Assembly (NCBI GenBank): GCA_046760785.1
Contig: JBHIET010000093.1
Location: 1-11,927, forward strand
DNA from: JBHIET01 sp046760785
GTDB taxonomy: Bacteria > Chloroflexota > Anaerolineae > B4-G1
Direction: 5' to 3'
Length of the DNA: 11,927 nucleotides
The notes under the pieces are model-generated. The model was not told where the DNA came from. It ran no database searches and saw only the letters and a program-made list of their open reading frames with translations. Below are positions 1-9,600 of this stretch, one piece after another (the stretch's first letter is position 1; the number at the start of each line of letters is the position of its first letter). The translations under genes were made by a program, and so were the position numbers.

Positions 1-192
1 TTTGCCCGCCTTGCCGATGGCGACGAGGTAAACATCGGCGGCGCAAGCACGAGCCAGGCAGACTGGAACGACTGCTGCGCCGGTTTCGGCGGTGGCGGCA
101 TCTATGACGACAACACCTCTTTCGTCGCACGCATCAATCTGACCCTACGCCATCTGGTCAGCCGCTTGCACCGCAAGACGCTGTGCTTCTCC

Positions 193-225
193 AAGCGGTG
201 CCCTGAGCTTGTCGAAGGGAAGCGG
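193..225 (+). repeat. Dispersed short repeat inserted with 6-bp flanking direct repeats
   Basis: The 19-mer CCCTGAGCTTGTCGAAGGG lies at 201-219 and is a partly palindromic sequence. I know it as a recurrent interspersed element in environmental bacterial genomes, where it translates as PELVEG or FDKLRA in predicted proteins. It is bracketed by AAGCGG at 193-198 and again at 220-225, like a target duplication. Removing 27 bp (one AAGCGG plus the insert) restores an F-S-K-R-E-Y-L reading in the transposase. The insertion is a multiple of three and keeps the frame. Confidence 0.6.
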
Positions 226-322
226 GAATACCTGATGCATCATCTGCACCTGGCATTGGCCTGCTACCACTTCACGAGGTACCACGCCGGCCTGCGGGTC
301 AAACTGCCAGAACCGATCCCGA

Positions 323-339
323 TCGCTCAGGGTGACAGG
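323..339 (-). repeat. Possible second dispersed repeat (TGTCACCCTGAGCGA type)
   Basis: The plus strand reads TCGCTCAGGGTGACAGG. Its reverse complement carries TGTCACCCTGAGCGA, which resembles another interspersed sequence commonly seen in environmental genomes (it translates as CHPERS). It lies where the transposase fragment loses resemblance to its family, so it may mark the damaged 3' end. This rests on recall of the motif only, with one copy in the window. Confidence 0.35.
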
Positions 340-444
340 GTGGGTTTTGCGCCATTGCCTTTTTTCGGACACGCTCTTGGTGCGAGGGGGGTTTCTTGGA
401 AGCATGGCGCAACCGGGAACCACCGAAGGTGTTGTAACAAGTGA

Positions 445-505
445 GCCTTATTTGGGGCGTGACGCATTTCTTTCGCTCATCTCCCCGAGCGCTATTGCAT
501 AGGAT
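445..505. other. Short intergenic gap upstream of the giant gene
   Basis: This gap runs from the end of the transposase fragment to the ribosome binding site. It is more AT-rich than the coding sequence downstream. I found no convincing -35/-10 pair: TATTGCAT near 493 is the best -10-like string, but no good -35 lies 16-18 bp upstream. No hairpin terminator is visible. The promoter of the giant gene may be here or inside the IS remnant. Confidence 0.4.
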
Positions 506-510
506 GGAGG
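506..510 (+). promoter_or_regulatory. Ribosome binding site that fixes the start of the giant gene
   Basis: GGAGG at 506-510 lies 8 bases before the ATG at 519, an ideal spacing. The frame is open upstream from 438 and has another ATG at 504, but nothing like a Shine-Dalgarno precedes that one. Starting at 519 also puts the basic RRR stretch at the front of a standard signal peptide. Confidence 0.8.
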
Positions 511-518
511 AACACAAG

Positions 519-617
519 ATGAATCCCGTCCGTCGAAGAATCGCAATCAAATGGTTACATGCCCTCATCGTCGTATCACTGGTGCTGAGCCTGGTGCCGA
601 CGGTGACGTGGGCCGCG
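519..617 (+). other. Signal peptide
   Basis: Residues 1-33: a basic start (MNPVRRR, then K11), a hydrophobic core at about 13-29 rich in Leu, Val and Ile (ALIVVSLVLSLVP), and a T-W-A-A cleavage region with cutting likely after Ala32 or Ala33. A Pro/Gln/Gly-rich spacer follows to about residue 69. This indicates Sec-dependent export. No lipobox Cys is present. Confidence 0.85.
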
Positions 618-3600
618 CCGCCACAACCTAGACCGGTGGCAGCCCGCCCCCCTGCGCCACAACCAGGTGGACAGGCACAGACGGGCCCCACGTTTGACGT
701 GCCCGAGCCTGGGCCGCCCGCCCGGATCCACCTGGCGGTCGAGCCCACGAGGGGTAGGGAGGGAGGCCAGCGGCACTTCTGGCTGGCCGTCCACGTGATG
801 GACGCCGACGGGCTGGCCGTGGCCGACGGGACCGAGGTCCAGCTCACCGTCCAGAACGGGCATTTGAACCAGCAGACGGTACAGACCGAGAATGGCCTGG
901 CCGTCGCCCATCTATGGGTACGCTCGGACGAGGTGGCCGTGGTGACCGCCGTGGCCGGGGCGGCCCAGCAGACGCTGGCGGTGGGCGGGGCGGCGAGCGA
1001 CGAAGAGGCCGTGCTGGGGGAGCTACTGCCCCGCGTGCGCCGTGACCGGCGCATGTACGGCGAGCAGGCGCTGGCCCGCATCGCCGCCCGCAACACCGTC
1101 ACCGTGGACGGCGACGAGGCGGCGACCGAGAACTATGACCGGCGCGTGGCCTTCCAGGGGAGTGGCCGCCGTCTGACCTTCGTCCAGAGGGCGCACGGAC
1201 GAGAGGAGCAGGACCTGTCCCTCGCCTTCCAACTCACCGACCTGCGGGTGGGCGGGGAGTCTCTGCTGCCCGGCCGGGGCGACCTGCAGACGCACGGCAA
1301 CTGGATCGGGTACCGTCCGAACGGGCAACCCTGGCACATGGTCTACCAGGTCAGTGACGGGGCCGTCGAGCAGTTCTTCGTTCTCGAGGAGGGGATGCCC
1401 GCGAGTGGCGACCTGGTCATCGAGGGGCGCTTCACGACGTCGCTGCGGCCGGTGCTCATCTCGGACGAGGAGGGGGTCCGCTTCGAGGCGCCCGGCGCTG
1501 AGCGCGAGTGCGACCTGGCCTACGGCCCGGCCCGGGTCGAGGACGCCGACGGGCGGACGATCCTGGCGCGGATAGAGCTGACCGGGCGCCGGTTGCGCCT
1601 GACCGTTCCGGGCCAGTGGCTGGCCCAGGCCGAGTTCCCGGTGGTAGTGGACCCGCTGATCGGCCCAGCGGAACTGGTCTCCGAGCTGCAGGGGGAGGCC
1701 CGCCGCCCCGCCGTGGCCTCCGAGGGGAGCGACTTCCTGGTGGTCTGGGACTGGAACGACGATGTCTACGGCCAGATGGTAGATAGTGACGGCAATCCCT
1801 CCGGGGACCTGATCGCCCTGAGCCAGAGTGGGCACAGCCGCCAGGCCAACGTGGCCTACAACCCTGTCAGCGGAGAGTACCTGGTGACGTGGTGCGACTG
1901 GCGCTACGGCTGGCCCTACTTTGGCCTGTACGCCCAGCGGGTCAGCAGCACGGGCGCTTTGCTCGGCGACGAGATCGAGGTGGCGCCCCCCTTCGAGTAC
2001 CTGGGATACTGGAGCGGGGCGAAGATAGCCGTCTCCGAGACAGGGGACTCCCTGGTCGTCTGGACCCATCGCAACGTCAGCAGCGGTTACGACGTCTACG
2101 GCCACATGCTGGACCAGACGGGCGCTCCTGTCGGCGACATGATCGCGATCAACGGCGCTGCGCCTGGGTATCAACGCTACGCCGACGTGGCGTATGACGA
2201 TCAGAGCGACAGCTTCCTGGTGGTCTGGGCCGACACTTACGGCGGCAACGTATACAGCCGGCGGCTGGACGCCGACGGCACGCTGCTGGGGGGCACCCAG
2301 ACCCTGGTGGATACGGGGGGTCAGGACGTCTATCACTCGCCCGCCGTGGCCTCCAACGACGCTGGCCAATTTCTGGTGATCTGGTCTCAGAGGATGTCGG
2401 GCGGTGGCTACGACGTCTTCGCCGTGCGGGTGGCGGCGGCGACCGGCGACGTCGAGGGCAGCGTCATTGATGTAGATATCAGCGGCGGCACGGACAGGCC
2501 CCCAGCAGTGACGGCCATTTCGTCCACCGAGTACCTGGTCATCTGGATCGAGGATAGTTATAAGATCAGTGTCCGCCGGGTGGGGAGCGATGGCAGCCTG
2601 CCAGGCACGCCCTTAGTATACGTTGACAACAGGGGATATACGCTGGCTGTGGCGTATGGGGACGGCCAGTCCCTGGCTGTTTGGGAAGATCATGATGTGG
2701 CCGGGCAGTGGATCGTCATCGGCCAGCGCATCTCCAACACTGACACCGCGATCGGCGACCTGATCTACGTCTCCCCCTACTTCACGGTGCGCGAGCACGT
2801 GGACCTGGCCTATCACCCCCAGACGGACGAATATCTGCTGGCCTGGGATCAGGCCTACGGCTTTCCGCACGAGGACGTCTTCGTCCAGCGGGTTAACCAG
2901 CAGGGCCAGCCGCTGGGCGATGCGGTCAACCTGACCGACGACGCAGACGCCGCCCAGGAATCCCCCCGCATGGCCGTCGGGGCTGAGGGCTACCTGGCGG
3001 TGTGGCAGGATTGGCGCAACGAGAGCACGACCGGCGTGGACATCTACGGCCACCTGCTCGACGGTAGCGGCCATCTATCGGGGACGTTGGTCGCCATCTG
3101 CACCACGGCTGGCGATCAGTGGTCGCCGGACGCGGCCTACAACCCCCAGCGGGACGAGTACCTGGTGGCCTGGGAGGACTGCCGGGACCCCGACGACTGC
3201 GAGGTCTTCTTCCAGATCGTGGGCAGCGACGGCAGTCTGAAATTGGCTACCCCGGGCAGCATCCTCGTGGAGGGCCACCAGGGCTATCCGCGCATCGCCT
3301 ACAACCCCGACGAGGACGTTTACCTGGTCGTCTTCTACGACTCGCGACCCGGCAACCAGAGCGCCGACCTGTTCGGCCAGATCATCAACGCGGAAGGGAG
3401 CCTGTCGGGGGATAGTTTTCGGGTCATGGAAGCACCCAAGAGCCAATACCGCTCGGCCGTGGCCTACGGCAGCGCAGGCGCCGTCTTCCTGGTGGTGTGG
3501 GAGGATCCCCGCGACAACCATCAATACGACATTTATGGCCAGATCGTCGGCGGGACGGGCGGCCTGGTGGGCGGGGAATTCCCCGTCTCCTTGCTAAGCG

Positions 3601-6600
3601 GGAGTCCGCAAAGATACCCCGACGTCGCCGCCCGGGGTGGCGACCAGACGGCCGAGTTCGTCGTCGTGTGGCAGGACCGGCGCAATGACGACTACGATCG
3701 CGACGTCTACCTCCAGCGGGTGGACGGGGCCGGTAACCTGCTGGACGAGCCGGACACGCCCGAGGACGAGAGCGACCCCACGGTCAACCTGCCCGTCGCG
3801 GTGGACGCCGACGAGTACTACGAGCGCCCGGCGGTGGCCTACGACCCCGACGCCGACGTCTACCTGGTGGCCTGGAGCAACCGGGACGACGGTGGCATCT
3901 ACGCGCAACGGTACGCCCCCGACACGCCCACCCCGACGCCGACTCCCACCTCCATGCCCACGGCGACCCCAACCCACACGCCCACAGTGACACCCACGCC
4001 GACGCCCACCTCCACCCCTACTCCCACGCCTACACCAACCCCCACCTCCACACCTGCTCCCGGTGGCGGTCTGGTGCAGGAAGCGGAGAGCGGCACGCTG
4101 GTTGGAGCCTTCGCCATCGGCGATGATGGCGCGGCCAGTGGCGGTCAGTACATCCACGTGCCGAATGGATTCGGCAACCGTTCTGGGCCCGACGAGGGAC
4201 AGAGGGCCTCGTACTCCTTCACGGTGGACACGCCCGGCACGTACCGCATCAAAGCGTGGGTCTATGCCGCCAACGTCGAAGACGACTCCTTTTTCGTCAC
4301 AGTTGACGGCAGTCCATCGGGTGGGTATCTCTGGGATACCCTGATTAACACGAGCTACCAGGCCGATTACGTGAATGACCGGGGTGGGGCGGATCCGGTT
4401 GAGGTGACGCTGGCGGAGGGCCAGCACACGGTCATCATCTATCTGCGCGAAGATGGTGCACGTCTGGACAAGATTGAGCTGGAGTTAGTGTCTACTCCTA
4501 CACCGCCACCTGACCCCGATTTCACCGCGTCGCCTTTGAGCGGGGTCGCCCCGCTGACCGTGGACTTCACCAACCTGACCACGGGCGAGGTGAGCGGCTA
4601 CGCCTGGGCCTTCGGCGACGGCGCGACGAGTGTCGTCACTCATCCCACCCACGTCTACACGGCGACCGGGGTCTATACGGTGAGCCTGACGGCCAGCGGG
4701 CCGGGCGGCTCGGACACACTGACGCGCACGGACTACATCAACGCCACCGCACCGACCCAGGTCGAGTGCGGCCAGCACAGCGACGCGTTCGACGACGGCG
4801 CGTTCGATCCCAAGTGGACAGCGGTCAACGTGGGCTTGGCCGATCAGGGAGGTGAGTGGGAGGACGGCCTGCGGGTGACCAGCAACGGCAGCACCATCTG
4901 GGGCGGCAGCAACTCCTTCCGCTACGTCCACCAGCAGGTCTCCGGCGATTTCACCGCCACGCTCAAGATCGCCGACGCGCCGGCCACCGCCGAGTACGCC
5001 AAGGCGGGGTTGATGGCGCGAGCCGACGACACGGCGACCAGCTCGCTGGCGATGAATATGTATCTGGGGAGCCGGCAGGCGCTGCAGCTGGCCTACCGGA
5101 CCGGCGACGACAGTCCGACCAGCGTGACGGATGAGATCGGAGCAACTCTGCCGGTGTGGGTGCGGCTGGTGCGAGATGCCAGCACCTTCACCTACTACCA
5201 CTCGACCGACGGGCAGAACTGGACCGAGGACGGGAGCGGCTCGCCGGGCGGCATGGGCGACGACGTGCTGGTCGGCCTGGCGGTGGCCTCCTACGACAGC
5301 TCCAAACTGGGCCGGGCCGAGTTCACCGAGTTCGAGCTGTGTCAGGAGGTCGGGGGGCAGGTCGAGTGCGGCCAGCACAGCGACGCGTTCGACGACGGCG
5401 CGTTCGATCCCAAGTGGACAGCGGTCAACGTGGGCTTGGCCGATCAGGGAGGTGAGTGGGAGGACGGCCTGCGGGTGACCAGCAACGGCAGCACCATCTG
5501 GGGCGGCAGCAACTCCTTCCGCTACGTCCACCAGCAGGTCTCCGGCGATTTCACCGCCACGCTCAAGATCGCCGACGCGCCGGCCACCGCCGAGTACGCC
5601 AAGGCGGGGTTGATGGCGCGAGCCGACGACACGGCGACCAGCTCGCTGGCGATGAATATGTATCTGGGGAGCCGGCAGGCGCTGCAGCTGGCCTACCGGA
5701 CCGGCGACGACAGTCCGACCAGCGTGACGGATGAGATCGGAGCAACTCTGCCGGTGTGGGTGCGGCTGGTGCGAGATGCCAGCACCTTCACCTACTACCA
5801 CTCGACCGACGGGCAGAACTGGACCGAGGACGGGAGCGGCTCGCCGGGCGGCATGGGCGACGACGTGCTGGTCGGCCTGGCGGTGGCCTCCTACGACAGC
5901 TCCAAACTGGGCCGGGCCGAGTTCACCGAGTTCGAGCTGTGTCAGGAGGTTGAGGTCGCGCCACCGCCGGCCGCCGACTTTACAGCCAGCCCGACCTCGG
6001 GCTACGCCCCGCTGACCGTGGACTTCACCAACCTGACCACGGGCGAGGTGAGTGGCTACGCCTGGGCCTTCGGCGACGGCGCGACGAGTGTCGTCACTCA
6101 TCCCACCCACGTCTACACCGCAACCGGCGTCCACACCGTCAGCCTGACGGCCAGCGGGCCGGGCGGCTCGGACACGCTGACGCGCACGAACTACATCGCC
6201 GTCGCCGAACCCATCAGCGGGACGGCGCTGGCCTTGGAGAAGCGCGTCGCGCCGTGGCTGGCGCTCCCCGGCGAGGTGGTGACCTACACGCTCACCGTCA
6301 CCAACCACAGCGGGTTGGCCGTACAAGACGGCGTGCTGGTGGACTACGTGCCCGAGCCGGTGGAGGTGCTGGGGGCGCAGGGGGCCACCTACGACCCTGC
6401 GACGCGGGAGCTGCGTTGGGAGCCGGTGCAGTTGGGGCCGGATCAGACGCTCACGTTGACCGCGCGGGCGCAAGTCAAGACCGCGACTGAGATGACGGCG
6501 GTGCAGAACGAGGCTTCCTTCACCTCCCAGGCGCTCGCCGAGACCGCGCTGGCGACGGCGACGCTGCTGGTGGGGGAGACGGTGACCGACACGCTGACAC

Positions 6601-9600
6601 CAGCGGGCGGGGAACTGATCTCGCCCGATGGGCGGGTGCGCGTGGCGGCCCCGGCGGCAGCGGTGACGGAGACGGTGGTCGTCTCGCTGACCACCTACCC
6701 GGCGCAGACATTGGGGCCGGGTGAGATGGGAGACCTGCTGTACTTCGACCTGGCGCCGGAGATGCAGTTCGCGCTGCCGGTGACGCTGACCGTGGTCGTC
6801 AGTGGCCTGATTGATTACTCCCAATGGCAGTATAACCAGCGCGTCTACCTGGCGTACAAGGTTGGCTCAGGACAGGACGACTGGGAAGCGATCCCCAACA
6901 TCGTGCTGGATGCGGAGCAGCCCCCGCCACTCGTCGCCCGGGTGGACCACTTCTCCGATTGGAAGGCCGCGGCTGCGGAGGAGCAGGGGGCCTGGCAGTT
7001 CACCTACGACGCACCGGCCGTCTCGCTCTTCAGCGGCGCGGCGACGTACAACTATCCCCTCAAGCTCCCGCCGGGGCGGAACGGGTTGCAGCCTCAGGTG
7101 AACCTCTCGTACAGCAGCCGGCGGGCCGATGGATTGCTGGGCTTTCAGGGCATTGACGCCGGCCCGTTGGGCGTCGGCTGGTCGGTGGATCAGATGGACA
7201 TCGTGCGCGGCAACTGGGGTGGTATCTGTGGGGCGGGCTATACCTGCTTCAACGACGAGCACTTCGTACTGGTGCTGAACGGCACGAGCCACGACCTGGT
7301 GCCGGAGGGTAGCCGGTACTGGGGGCGCTTCTACGCCAAAGACGCGCCAGGGCTGTACGTCGAGCGGCACAACTTCTGCGACGCGGACGACCACGCGGAA
7401 TGTGCCGCCAACCCCGGCGACGGCAGCCCCGAGAACGAGACCGGCGACTACTGGAGCGTGCACCTGCCCGACGGCAGCGTGGCCCGCCTGGGGTATACCG
7501 AGAACTCCGAGCAATTGATGTCCGGCGTGTGTCCTGCCCCCACGGGCTATGGCGGTGAGATGAGTCTCCGCGCGGTCAAGCGCTGGCGGGTGGATACGAT
7601 CAGCGACACCCACGGGAACAGCGTGGCTTTCACCTACTGGGAGTTCGTGCGCCGGCACAGCGACCGCTGGAGCCTGTTGCAGAGGATCGAGTACAACCGG
7701 GCCGACGACGGGAGCTACCTCTCGCGGGTGGACTTCGTCAACAACGGGGACGTGGACGAAGAGGGGGTCGGGCCGCTGTACACCGCCATCCAGGTCAGAG
7801 AGCGCGGGCAGTTGATCCGCGAGTACCGGCTGACCGTCAACGAGACCACGAGCCTGGAATGTGGCACCACGCTGGAGCGGGCCCACCTGGACCGCATCCA
7901 GGTCTTTGACGGCAGCGGCGACCATTCGTTACCGGCGACGACGTTCTCCTATGTCTGGTTATCCAACTGGACGGTCAAGCCCCATCCTTGCTTCACCTAC
8001 CCGCGACTGGCGCAGGTGGACAACGGCTACGGGGGCAGCAGCGAGTTCTCCTACGCCGGCGACGACTACTCGCATCCGGTGCAGTGTGGGATTCCGGGCT
8101 GGCCCTACCTCGACTGCCCGGGGCTTGACCCCCGGACGGTGGGACAGAGCTATTGGGTCATCGAGGCGCGGACGTACGACGGGGTGAACCCGACGCCGGC
8201 GCGCGTGGAGTACGAGTACCACGGTAGCTGTCGCGGCAACGCGGGCAGCTCCTGTGCCGGGCCTGGGGCGAAGGACCGGGCCACGTTGGTGGGCTTTGGC
8301 TCGACGACCGAGCGGTTCTACGGCTACGACGAGACCCTCATCACACGCATCACCCACAACTTCCACACCGACTATGCCCGCTTGGGACGCGAGTACCGGG
8401 CACGGGCGTACGATAGCGACGGGGCTACACTGCTACAGCGAAGGGACACCGACTGGTCCACCAGCCCGCTGGGCGACACCACCTTCGTCCACGCGGACCG
8501 GGCGGCGACGACGGACTACAGCGGCGGCGACGCCGTCACCACACGCACCGAGTACGACTACGACGGTTACGGCAACCTCACCCAGGTGCGGGAGTACGAG
8601 AGCGACACCGCCACCACCCCCTACCGCACCACCGAGACGAGCTACGTCGCCGGCACGGACCCATGGATCGTGAACCTGCCGGCGGCGCGGATCGTGCGCG
8701 ACGGAGCAGGCCAGCCCCAGGCGTGGAGCTACTTCTATTACGACGGCCAGCCCCACGGCTCACCCCCCGTGCAGGGCGACCTGACGCGGGTGGAGCGGTG
8801 GCAGTTGGGCGGGCCGTACCGGACGAGCTACGAGTACGATGGGTACGGCAACGTCGTGACCCAGACCGACGCGCTGGGCCGCTCCACGACGACCACCTAC
8901 GACTCCACCTATCACCTCTATGCGGTGGAGACGTGCAACCCGCTGGTCCGGTGCAGCCACAGCGAGTACTACGGCGTCGAAGGCATCGGGCTGGATGGCG
9001 GCCTTCCGGGCCAGGTACGGCGCGTGTGGGGTCCCAACGGCGAGGCGACGGCGACGCGCTACCTCTACGACGATTTCGGGCGGCTCACGACCGTGGTGCG
9101 GCCGGGGGATTCGCCGGACCGGCCGACGACCGAGTACGAGTACCACGACGGCCCCCTCTTCCGGGTGCGCACCCGCCAGCGGGAGGTGAGCGGGCTGGCG
9201 GGCACGCTGGATTCTTACGCCTACTACGACGGCCTGGGGCGGGCGCTCCAGACGCGGGCCGAGGCGGGGGGCGGCCAATGGGTGGTCAGCAGCACCGCGT
9301 ACGACGCGCTGGGCCGCGCGGTGCGGGAGTACGTCCCCCGCTTGGAGGGAGGCAGCGGCTACACCGCACCGGCCGGCGATTACACCGCCACCACGTACGA
9401 TGCCCTGGGCCGCGTGGTGCGGGTGACCAACCCGGATACTACCCACACCGACACTTTTTACGCCGGCTGGACCACGACGGTAGTGGACGGTAACGGCCAC
9501 CAGCGGCGCAGCACGAGCGACCCCTTTGGGCGGTTGGTGCGGGTGGAGGAATTCGAGGGCGTGTATCCCGACGCCGCCCTTTACGCCACCACCGTTTACA

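Larger units (their letters stand above)
1..444 (+). pseudogene. IS1-like (InsB-type) transposase, degenerate C-terminal fragment
   Basis: This frame is open from the window edge to a TGA at 442-444, with no convincing start in view. From about 112 the translation reads NTSFVARINLTLRH, then RLHRKTLCFSK, then a HLHLALACYHF…RYHAGLR tail. This matches the C-terminal part of IS1-family InsB transposases (known pattern: I/V-E-R-x-N-L-x-L-R, then R-K-x-x-x-F-S-K). The position of the family's conserved, probably catalytic Glu is Ala (GCA, 127-129). A 27-bp insertion adds nine residues after F-S-K-R (see 193-225). The last ~45 residues (from about 310) do not look like a normal transposase end. The first ~35 residues (Gly/Cys-rich) do not resemble the IS1 middle region and may come from another gene fused at a junction. 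Probably an inactive remnant; I see no clear IS terminal inverted repeat. Confidence 0.6.

Noticed and set aside
445..505. Sigma-70 promoter before the giant gene
   Set aside because: A weak -10-like TATTGCAT lacks a suitably spaced -35, so it is not supportable.
504..506. Alternative in-frame ATG as start of the giant gene
   Set aside because: No Shine-Dalgarno precedes it, and it overlaps the GGAGG that serves the ATG at 519.
1023..2369. 448-codon open frame on the minus strand
   Set aside because: Antisense shadow of the first propeller blades; low-complexity Val/Gly/Pro/Asp translation and no recognisable domain.
3899..4117. Minus-strand frame with a Val-Gly repeat run
   Set aside because: It is the complement of the Thr-Pro linker; the repeat is a by-product of ACNCCN codons.
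4758..5950. Insertion sequence or CRISPR explanation for the 593-bp repeat
   Set aside because: The unit is an in-frame protein domain with no terminal inverted repeats, no transposase and no short repeat-spacer structure.
4485..6824. 779-codon open frame on the minus strand
   Set aside because: It is antisense to PKD, ConA-like and DUF11 coding sequence; the openness comes from GC-rich codons on the plus strand. Its internal repeat is just the 600-bp duplication read backwards.
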